Virus record (IMG/VR): IMGVR_UViG_3300020463_001280
Coordinates: 1-27,591 of that record
Source: a virus
DNA length: 27,591 nt
Reading direction: 5' to 3' (one strand)
Part shown: positions 22,099 through 27,591 of the stretch, one piece after another
How the letters are laid out: each line of letters opens with the position of its first letter
How positions within the stretch are numbered: the first letter of the stretch is position 1
Made by a program: the position numbers and the translations under genes
The notes under the pieces: generated by a model
Told to the model about the DNA's origin: nothing
What the model saw: the letters and a program-made list of their open reading frames with translations, nothing else
The model's database searches: none

Positions 22099-23002
22099 TT
22101 AATTCTTTTCTAAGATATATGTCAGTCAGACAACCGCATAGTTCTTTATTACAGATAACCGTTTTTTGAGGTAAAATAAAATCTTCTAGTGTACCAATTA
22201 GTCCACCTTGCAAACATTCTGCTCTAAAAATTCTACCCCATTCAATATAAATCATATCTAGTCCTGCCCAACATTTCCAACCCTTATGCTTGTTTAATCC
22301 TTCAACGATTAATTCATTTGCATCTATTTTTCTTTCGTCATAGAATATTTCACCTCTATGTAAATGACTATCATCTAGTTTCCTAAAGTAAGGCCATTTG
22401 TTTATAATTTCTTTTTGCTCTTTGGTGTAGACACTGACTTCATTTGTAATATAGTCACCACTTGTCTTATCTAAAATTAGTTTAGGCCATACTGCTAATC
22501 TATCTGTATTGTCATATAATGTAGCGGCAACCTTTTCTGCTTCTTTAAATCCTTTAGTATCATTAGGCATCATTAAATTCACAGCAATTTGCATTTTTGT
22601 ATTGTTTGCTATGTCTATAAACTTTTGCACGTCTGCATAAGCATGGTGGTAACTAATAATCATGCCATCTGTGTAAGGATCTATCTTTTTATAGTAGTCT
22701 ACACTTTGACTTCCGTTGGTAATAAAACTAAATGTGTGGCCTTGTTCTTTAATAAGTTTTGCCATGTCAATAAAACGTTTCCAGAAAGTAGGTTCACCAC
22801 CTGTAATTCTGTAACAAATTTCTTTGTCTTTAATTTTTAAACTTTTTATAAAGTTTTCTACGATGTCCCATTTAGGTTGTCCACTAGATCCGTTATGCAA
22901 AAAGTCAGGACAATAAGTGCAACGGTAATTACACTTATTTGATAACGCCCAACTGACTAAGAACCAATTTTCTTTGTCGGGATTTGCATAATTTATCTTC
23001 AT
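22091..23002 (-). CDS. Radical SAM protein with C-terminal SPASM/twitch-like cysteines
   Basis: A 303-residue protein with the cluster motif CNYRCTYC (C24, C28, C31) and TGGEP (67-71) at the start of a short barrel. The C-terminus has C244, C263, C284, C289 and C291 (KTVICNKELCGCL), enough to ligate an auxiliary iron-sulfur cluster. This layout is common in SPASM/twitch enzymes that modify peptides or sugars, but the substrate is not evident here. The start overlaps the upstream stop (TAATG). It is the last gene of the minus-strand operon D and converges with the propeller operon. Confidence 0.88.
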   Translation of the reverse strand: MKINYANPDKENWFLVSWALSNKCNYRCTYCPDFLHNGSSGQPKWDIVENFIKSLKIKDKEICYRITGGEPTFWKRFIDMAKLIKEQGHTFSFITNGSQSVDYYKKIDPYTDGMIISYHHAYADVQKFIDIANNTKMQIAVNLMMPNDTKGFKEAEKVAATLYDNTDRLAVWPKLILDKTSGDYITNEVSVYTKEQKEIINKWPYFRKLDDSHLHRGEIFYDERKIDANELIVEGLNKHKGWKCWAGLDMIYIEWGRIFRAECLQGGLIGTLEDFILPQKTVICNKELCGCLTDIYLRKELIK

Positions 23003-23649
23003 TAGTTCATCGAGTTTTTTATAATCAGATCATGAACCCTATCATTTACTTTACAGGTTAATATTAATGCATATAGTCCATCACTGAAACTAAACACACT
23101 GTGATCTAATTGAAAGTTTACAAAGTAAAGGTAACCAGGATCTGGATACATTGGCTTTCCATCTAGCATATGAACAAAATTCTCTGGTTTACATTTTCCA
23201 AACACAAGAAGTAGACGCATCCATTCCGGTCCTACACCAGGAAAGTCTCTGTGTGGCGGAAAGAATCCACCTTGATCAACTCTTAATAAATGCACTCTGC
23301 CTATGTCTGGGGCAAAAGCGTCAACAAGTTTTGCAAGTTCGGGTATTTTATTATACACTTCTGTTGGAGTTGTAAAGTTTTCTTCTTTCATCTCAACGTC
23401 ATGGTATTTTTGCATATAACCAAAACTATTCAAATGATAATTGTCCATTACATCGCCACTATGACTTGTAATAGGCAATCCCCAACGGTTATTATTGGCG
23501 TCTTTCTTTACATTGTACGGACACCAATTATCTTTGAACTGTTCTAACTGTGTTAAAACTTCGTGTTCATTGATTTTCCATTTAAGTTTTATGGTATTAC
23601 CCATATTGCACAGGGTATTCCATATTAAAGCACGTTCAGTTTTCTCCAT
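23002..23649 (-). CDS. Divergent Asp/Asn beta-hydroxylase-fold protein
   Basis: The 215-residue product has the cupin core LLRVDQGGFFPPHRDFPG (121-138; H133-x-D135) and LYFVNFQLDHSVFS (174-187; H183). At the position of the 2OG-binding arginine it reads SDGLYALIL (189-197), with no arginine. It may bind 2OG by another residue or have lost classic activity. The N-terminus (about 1-115) has LKWKINEHEVLTQ and a tryptophan/asparagine-rich region. It is joined to both neighbours by TAATG overlaps, between two radical SAM genes, so it probably acts in the same pathway. Confidence 0.7.
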   Translation of the reverse strand: MEKTERALIWNTLCNMGNTIKLKWKINEHEVLTQLEQFKDNWCPYNVKKDANNNRWGLPITSHSGDVMDNYHLNSFGYMQKYHDVEMKEENFTTPTEVYNKIPELAKLVDAFAPDIGRVHLLRVDQGGFFPPHRDFPGVGPEWMRLLLVFGKCKPENFVHMLDGKPMYPDPGYLYFVNFQLDHSVFSFSDGLYALILTCKVNDRVHDLIIKNSMN

Positions 23650-24944
23650 TATATATGTTCTCCTAATAATTTAAAGGTTTTTCTAAAATCTAAATCACGT
23701 TGCTTATCTGTGATTTCTAAGTATTCGACTAATGCAGGAACTTTGTTGCTCCAATCCTCCTGCATCATATATTTAACGAGCCCTTCCCATCTTGTTCTGC
23801 CCACAGGACTCCTGTCAAATTCTAAATTAAATTTTTGCCTATCAAGGAAACCGTCAATCCTTTGTTTTACTATTTGTTTTACTTCATTTGGCAACACTCT
23901 AACATTTAGATAACTTGGATAGTAAACTAAATGTGTTCCTATTATTCCTGCACCATATGGAGGACGGTTAATCTTTTTAAAATTTTGTTCCAATTTCCAA
24001 TCAGCAAACTCCTGTATATATGGTATATTCAAAAGTTGTACCGCAGATGCTATGTTTATAATTACATTTGGTGATGTTTCGTCTAGCAACCTTAAATTAG
24101 TTTCTATTTCTTTCCATTTACTTGGATATCTAATATATTCATTTTTCTCACCATACGCATCAATGCTAAAATTAAACTTTATTTCTTTAAACTTTTCCCA
24201 TAACTTAAACAGTTTTGGAGGCAGTCTTAATCCGTTACTGTTATATCTTATAATACAATTTTCAGCATGACCACTGTCTACCAAAAATTCTAAAATTTTA
24301 TAATGCTCAGGAATCATCAAAGGTTCACCACCTGCAAAATAAAGTTCCTTTATATTTTTTACTTGGCTTTTCATTGTATCAATGAAACTTCCTTTTTGAT
24401 ACCAAGTGTAATCAAAACTAGGATCCCAACCTTGGTCTTCTCTTACCAGGTTATATTTAGGATATTGTATTTTCCATTCCTTAATCCAACTAGAACTATC
24501 ATGCGGTGAACACATAATACATTTTAGTTGGCAAACATTACCTAAACGTAAATCGAAATATGGTATGTCTACTGGCAAACTTCCGTCATCTGCTGTTTTG
24601 CTTACTATTGAAGGTATGTCTAATCTTTCTGTCCAAACTTTTGTTTCCCATTGGCGTTTACTTACAATGCCATTTTGTTCTTCATTAAAGCATTTTCTAC
24701 AACTTGCAGGAATAATACCTTCTAACATTTGTAATCTTGTTCTTCTCATGTGGTCACTGTTCCATACTTCTTCTATTGTATGGTCACGCAGATTCATATT
24801 GACTCCGTCTTTCTTGACTAGTCCTACTTCTTTATCATCTTCTAATCCCGCACCACTGGCATTTGCCGTGCAACACACTCTTACGTCACCGTTAGGGCGT
24901 GTTGCTAAATGTATCCAGGGTAATGGGCAAAATGTTTTACTCAT
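23649..24944 (-). CDS. Radical SAM protein with N-terminal twitch-like cysteine region
   Basis: A 431-residue protein. The N-terminus FCPLPWIHLATRPNGDVRVC, with C6, C24, C25, C82 and C85, is a typical N-terminal twitch with an auxiliary cluster. The radical SAM motif is CQLKCIMC (C138, C142, C145), followed by FAGGEPLM (203-210). It is a longer paralogue of the 18235-19269 protein. The first ATG overlaps the zinc-finger gene by 8 bases. Such proteins are frequent in gene sets for peptide or sugar modification, but the substrate is not known. Confidence 0.9.
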   Translation of the reverse strand: MSKTFCPLPWIHLATRPNGDVRVCCTANASGAGLEDDKEVGLVKKDGVNMNLRDHTIEEVWNSDHMRRTRLQMLEGIIPASCRKCFNEEQNGIVSKRQWETKVWTERLDIPSIVSKTADDGSLPVDIPYFDLRLGNVCQLKCIMCSPHDSSSWIKEWKIQYPKYNLVREDQGWDPSFDYTWYQKGSFIDTMKSQVKNIKELYFAGGEPLMIPEHYKILEFLVDSGHAENCIIRYNSNGLRLPPKLFKLWEKFKEIKFNFSIDAYGEKNEYIRYPSKWKEIETNLRLLDETSPNVIINIASAVQLLNIPYIQEFADWKLEQNFKKINRPPYGAGIIGTHLVYYPSYLNVRVLPNEVKQIVKQRIDGFLDRQKFNLEFDRSPVGRTRWEGLVKYMMQEDWSNKVPALVEYLEITDKQRDLDFRKTFKLLGEHI

Positions 24945-25080
24945 CTTTCTCCAATACGTACTTTATGTTGCAGTAGCCACATATGGCTTCTCCATTTTTA
25001 AGTGTGTAATATACCTTAGGATGATCGTCATTTTCTCCTGTACAAGAAATATGTTCTTCTTTTACGTAGACAATTTTCAT
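24937..25080 (-). CDS. CHCC zinc-finger miniprotein (NDUFS6-like)
   Basis: This ORF of 47 residues reads MKIVYVKEEHISCTGENDDH and then PKVYYTLKNGEAICGYCNIK. It has C13, H20-P21, C34 and C37, the zf-CHCC (PF10276) pattern found in small alphaproteobacterial proteins related to the complex I subunit NDUFS6. It fills the 132-base gap between two genes, starting in an ATGA overlap with the methyltransferase stop and ending 8 bases into the next gene. This spacing and the fully placed zinc ligands make it very likely real. Its role may be metal delivery or protein contact, possibly for the radical SAM enzyme next to it. Confidence 0.78.
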   Translation of the reverse strand: MKIVYVKEEHISCTGENDDHPKVYYTLKNGEAICGYCNIKYVLEKDE

Positions 25081-25682
25081 CTTTTCCTCCCACAAATTAA
25101 AAAACGTTTGTACTTAGGCAACTCAAGTTCTTCTTCCAAATCAACTTTTAATTTAGACTTACGTTTAAATTCGCCTAAGTCTTGCATACAATTAATATGC
25201 TCGTTATGATCTTTGAAATTATTACTTTGTAATACAATATACACGTCATCTGGTATATTTGATAACCACTTGTTATATTGTTCTTGTGTAATATGTTCGC
25301 AACTAGTATTAATTACCATGTAAGTATCTTTATTAGGTGTATGCGTACACATATCTTCAGTTACAGCAGTAAATCTTCCTTCCATCTCATAACGTTTGTT
25401 CATGGTTGTTGCTATCTCTTTACATTTAGGATCTATATCAACACTTGTAATATGTTTGATTCCTAAATTACTATTAAACAACATTGTTGATAAAACTCCA
25501 TACCAACCGCCATAAATTACTATCTTGGCATTCTTCACGTTGCAATGATGCTCCACATGATCTACTAACCATGACTTGCTACGCAACTGTCCGCCCCAGA
25601 AACATTCTAGGACACGATCTCTGTCTTCACTGTTACGTATTGCGTCCGCCCAGAATTTAATATCGTCTATTTCAATTTTCAT
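25077..25682 (-). CDS. SAM-dependent class I methyltransferase-like protein
   Basis: A 201-residue Rossmann-type protein. The SAM-binding motif I lies at KIVIYGGWYGVLSTMLF (53-69), and the acidic residue after strand 2 is in TSVDIDPKC (79-87). MVINTSCEHI (122-131) occupies the place of motif IV, and the C-terminus has LELPKYKRFLICG. From memory, this GGW-G...VDIDP form is found in marine phages. The acceptor is unknown. Its start (ATG 25682) has GGAGG upstream, and its stop overlaps the zinc-finger start. Within the operon it could supply a tailoring methylation. Confidence 0.8.
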   Translation of the reverse strand: MKIEIDDIKFWADAIRNSEDRDRVLECFWGGQLRSKSWLVDHVEHHCNVKNAKIVIYGGWYGVLSTMLFNSNLGIKHITSVDIDPKCKEIATTMNKRYEMEGRFTAVTEDMCTHTPNKDTYMVINTSCEHITQEQYNKWLSNIPDDVYIVLQSNNFKDHNEHINCMQDLGEFKRKSKLKVDLEEELELPKYKRFLICGRKR

Positions 25683-25818
25683 TCCATGCCTCCGGACATA
25701 TACTTTTCATTGCATTTATTATTTCTAATGTTGTCCATGTTCCTGCCATTTCTTTTTCTAACTCGATAGACCTGTTATGTTCCTTTACAAATATTTCTAA
25801 ATATTCTTCTTCGGTCAT
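25672..25818 (-). CDS. Small hypothetical protein
   Basis: A 48-residue ORF, starting MTEEEYLEIFVKEHNRSIEL and ending CPEAWNEN, too short to be found by a length filter. Its start overlaps the TGA of the 25-residue ORF upstream (ATGA), and its end overlaps the methyltransferase start by 11 bases, so it fits the coupled style of the operon. It is predicted to be helical and charged. I recognise no family, and its reality rests on the overlaps. Confidence 0.5.
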   Translation of the reverse strand: MTEEEYLEIFVKEHNRSIELEKEMAGTWTTLEIINAMKSICPEAWNEN

Positions 25819-25892
25819 TTTTTTAACTTTCTAACAATCCAGGCTATCATTGCCATTATCGCTGTTATTAATGCTCCTATTCCTATTTCCAT
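25815..25892 (-). CDS. 25-residue hydrophobic, cationic peptide
   Basis: ATG 25892 lies in the end of the membrane-protein gene, and TGA overlaps the next start. The peptide begins MEIGIGALITAIMAMIAWIV and ends RKLKK: one hydrophobic segment followed by a basic tail. It may be a tiny membrane protein. The length is so small that coding status is uncertain, but the overlap at both ends favours it. Confidence 0.4.
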   Translation of the reverse strand: MEIGIGALITAIMAMIAWIVRKLKK

Positions 25893-26182
25893 TTTTTTCT
25901 TAGTTTCTTAACAAGCAATGGTAGATAAACAAATACTGCAACTACACTCCAAAAGGTTGCTAATACTGTTGCGTACAACTTCCAATTACCAATGTCTATT
26001 GCTATACCTATTGAAACTCCACCTATCCATACATAATCTAATGTAGCATGAAAACGTTTCCAATTACTTCCATACTTGGCCATTAGTGCTTCTCTTTTAC
26101 GTGCAAACCACGGGTGTACATGACGCATTATTACAAAGCCTTCATTTAACACCATTACCATAAATCCAATCCAAAATAACAT
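25883..26182 (-). CDS. Multi-pass membrane protein
   Basis: The 99-residue product has three probable transmembrane segments: about 1-20 (start LFWIGFMVMVLNEGF), about 48-66 and about 70-92. A basic soluble loop (HPWFARKREALMAKYGSNWK) lies between the first two, and a very basic tail (KKLRKKWK) follows the last. No family is recognised. It starts 2 bases after the radical SAM/SPASM stop, within the same minus-strand operon. It might anchor or export a product of the pathway, but this is inference. Confidence 0.72.
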   Translation of the reverse strand: MLFWIGFMVMVLNEGFVIMRHVHPWFARKREALMAKYGSNWKRFHATLDYVWIGGVSIGIAIDIGNWKLYATVLATFWSVVAVFVYLPLLVKKLRKKWK

Positions 26183-26183
26183 C

Positions 26184-27176
26184 TTATATCCTTTCTATGA
26201 ATTGTTCGTTTAATTTATCGAACGTGCCGCATTGGCGACTACATTCTTTTAGACCAGTTGTTGTCCAACAACTGCTAATCTTATTAAAAAACCCACTATC
26301 AAATATTTCTTTTAATGACTGCTTTTGTAAATTAGGAATAGTATTAACCTTTGTCATATAATCTATTCTACTTTGACTGTGTTGCGGAATCCAATCTAAA
26401 TCTAACCAACAGCATGGTGAAATGTTTCCATTTGCACCTACATACATTTGATTGTCTTGTTTTGCTTTACAATTAATCCTAGGCAAAAATTCTTCTGCGG
26501 CTTCTTTTGCTGGCGCAATCATTTCTAAACTTTTCTGCGATGGCCGTAAAGTATGTGTAACATTGTATGAATCATCAATTACATCTAACTTACCATCTTT
26601 AAATCTTGTGGTGTGTTTTACACTGAATCCTTTGAATCCTAATTCTTCACTTAATTCTTTACATTTATCTACTTGATGTTCGTTGTGTTTGAATACCAAC
26701 ATATCCCACCTTGCATCTCCACCTCCATTAATAAATGCTTTTGCATTTTTAATAATTTTATTCCAATCAGTATTGATTCTATATAATGCGTGTGTATCTT
26801 CTAAACCATCTATGCCAAATACAATTTTCACTTTTAATTCCGCTAACTCTTTCCACCATTTTTCTGTACGGCCACTGCCGTTAGTGTGCATTTGCAAACT
26901 CATAGTAGTATTTACTTCACGCATATATCTAAATATTTTCATAGTGTCTTTAGCAATCATAGGATCACCTAAGTTACCACACATATACACATGATTTAAT
27001 TGTTGTATGAAATCTAAAGGAAACCATTCTTTAAAAATGTCCAATGTAATTTCTTCTAGATATAAACTATCCAATAAAGGTCCACCTTGTATTCTTCGAG
27101 GACACATAGGGCATCTAGCCTGGCATTTCGAAGTTACTTCTAAGTGTATAGATTTTATATCCTGATAATTATACAT
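26184..27176 (-). CDS. Radical SAM/SPASM-domain protein
   Basis: I place the start at the ATG at 27176, which has AAGGA upstream and overlaps the previous gene by 8 bases. The ATG at 27206 would add ten residues inside that gene. The product is 330 residues: radical SAM motif CQARCPMC (C18, C22, C25), then GNLGDP (67-72) in place of GGEP, a barrel, and a C-terminal SPASM region with C236, C255-C256, C303, C312 and C316. SPASM enzymes hold extra iron-sulfur clusters and often modify peptides or carbohydrates. The substrate here is unknown. Confidence 0.88.
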   Translation of the reverse strand: MYNYQDIKSIHLEVTSKCQARCPMCPRRIQGGPLLDSLYLEEITLDIFKEWFPLDFIQQLNHVYMCGNLGDPMIAKDTMKIFRYMREVNTTMSLQMHTNGSGRTEKWWKELAELKVKIVFGIDGLEDTHALYRINTDWNKIIKNAKAFINGGGDARWDMLVFKHNEHQVDKCKELSEELGFKGFSVKHTTRFKDGKLDVIDDSYNVTHTLRPSQKSLEMIAPAKEAAEEFLPRINCKAKQDNQMYVGANGNISPCCWLDLDWIPQHSQSRIDYMTKVNTIPNLQKQSLKEIFDSGFFNKISSCWTTTGLKECSRQCGTFDKLNEQFIERI

Positions 27177-27591
27177 TATTTTCCTTTGGTACCTTGCTAT
27201 CTGCACTACTTACACAGGTTGGAGTAACGCACAGCATTGGTGCTTTAAACAGTTCAAATCCGTCGTCTAACGTGCCTAAGGGTTCATCATGGCAACTATA
27301 TGCACGTTTTACTTCATTGCTTCTTATAATACAACTTTGATATCCGCTGTTACACATCCAACCTTTAAATTTATTAAATCCAAAAGCATTTAACCTTTCT
27401 GCCTGATCAATCCAATACTCTACTCCTTTAGCATCATATAACGCAACTTGATAGGCTCCTTGCACACTTTCGTTTTGTAATATTTCTTTTTGGGTTTCTG
27501 TATAACCACCCACGACAAAACTAGCAGTAGGATCAGACTGAGGCTTGAGTGTAACATGAAGGCCCCTATCACTAAATCGTTTACTTCGTTC
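27169..27591 (-). CDS. C-terminal part of a radical SAM/SPASM-like protein (partial)
   Basis: The frame remains open to the window end, so the start lies beyond 27591. A GTG at 27513 is internal, not the start. The visible 140 residues contain LKPQSDPTASFVVGGYTETQ, a segment typical of a radical SAM barrel end, and then a cysteine-rich C-terminus: GWMCNSGYQSC, AYSCHDEPLG and LCVTPTCVSSADSK. The arrangement fits an auxiliary iron-sulfur cluster domain. The radical SAM CxxxCxxC motif would lie outside the window, so the class is inferred from the C-terminus only. It is joined to the next gene by an 8-base overlap. Confidence 0.65.
   Translation of the reverse strand, partial: ERSKRFSDRGLHVTLKPQSDPTASFVVGGYTETQKEILQNESVQGAYQVALYDAKGVEYWIDQAERLNAFGFNKFKGWMCNSGYQSCIIRSNEVKRAYSCHDEPLGTLDDGFELFKAPMLCVTPTCVSSADSKVPKENNV

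Noticed and set aside
24565-25209. 214-residue plus-strand open frame
   Set aside because: It lies antisense to the N-twitch radical SAM, zinc-finger and methyltransferase genes, all with recognisable motifs and exact overlaps. The product is hydrophobic and serine-rich, without a domain.
27169-27513. Complete 114-residue gene starting at GTG 27513
   Set aside because: The frame stays open to base 27591 and the added residues (LKPQSDPTASFVV) continue a radical SAM-like segment, so it is the end of a longer gene.
10280-27591. Classic RiPP or siderophore cluster
   Set aside because: No recognisable precursor peptide, RRE domain, protease/ABC exporter or carrier protein is visible, so I do not name a known pathway.
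1-27591. tRNA genes, CRISPR arrays, insertion sequences
   Set aside because: I saw no cloverleaf with a T-loop GTTCRA motif, no regularly spaced repeats and no transposase or terminal repeats. A tRNAscan/CRISPR search would confirm.

Overview
This AT-rich, gene-dense, almost gap-free window reads as part of the genome of a marine T4-like myovirus. The host may be SAR11 or another marine alphaproteobacterium, but this is inferred from overall character, not from a diagnostic host gene. Phage origin is supported by a T4 RNase H-type 5'-3' exonuclease, a tail-fibre gene with phage-type repeats, late-promoter-like NATAAATA octamers, very short genes with ATGA/TAATG overlaps, and several small proteins of the kind conserved in marine T4-like phages. 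I see no tRNA, rRNA, CRISPR array, insertion sequence or attachment site.

Left region (1-8943, all +): the 3' end of an unknown gene, a secreted small protein, several small conserved phage proteins, a 2OG-Fe(II) oxygenase-like protein, the exonuclease, a thermonuclease-fold nuclease, and a MoxR-type AAA+ ATPase paired with an HExxH/VWA protein. Three good sigma70-type promoters, each with a 17-bp spacer, precede the exonuclease, the ATPase and the VWA gene. A clear intrinsic terminator separates the ATPase from the VWA gene. The block ends with three small proteins that lead into the tail-fibre gene (9001-10251), which has a late-promoter-like motif upstream.

Right region (10280 to the end, about 17 kb): an accessory island in four blocks of alternating orientation. 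Block A (+): a minimal ANL/AMP-forming-ligase N-domain and an unknown protein. Block B (-, 17598 to 11511): an Asp/Asn-hydroxylase-fold oxygenase, a 489-residue two-part unknown, three more such oxygenases, a small beta-rich protein and a flavin-dependent tryptophan-halogenase-family protein. Block C (+, 17685 to 22098): an SDR-like protein, a radical SAM protein with an N-terminal twitch-like cysteine region, a reduced APH-like kinase and two tandem beta-propeller-like proteins. Block D (-, window end to 22091): a truncated radical SAM/SPASM C-terminus, a radical SAM/SPASM protein, a membrane protein, two tiny ORFs, a methyltransferase, a 47-residue CHCC zinc-finger protein, a second N-twitch radical SAM protein, a fifth Asp-hydroxylase-fold protein and another radical SAM protein.

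The island combines a halogenase, five non-haem-iron oxygenase-fold proteins, five radical SAM proteins (one seen only as its C-terminus), a methyltransferase, a mini-ligase and a mini-kinase, mostly linked by start/stop overlaps. My main inference is that it is a tailoring pathway. It may modify a host or virion surface molecule, a peptide/protein or a small molecule, and it sits next to the host-recognition gene. The substrate cannot be read from the sequence.
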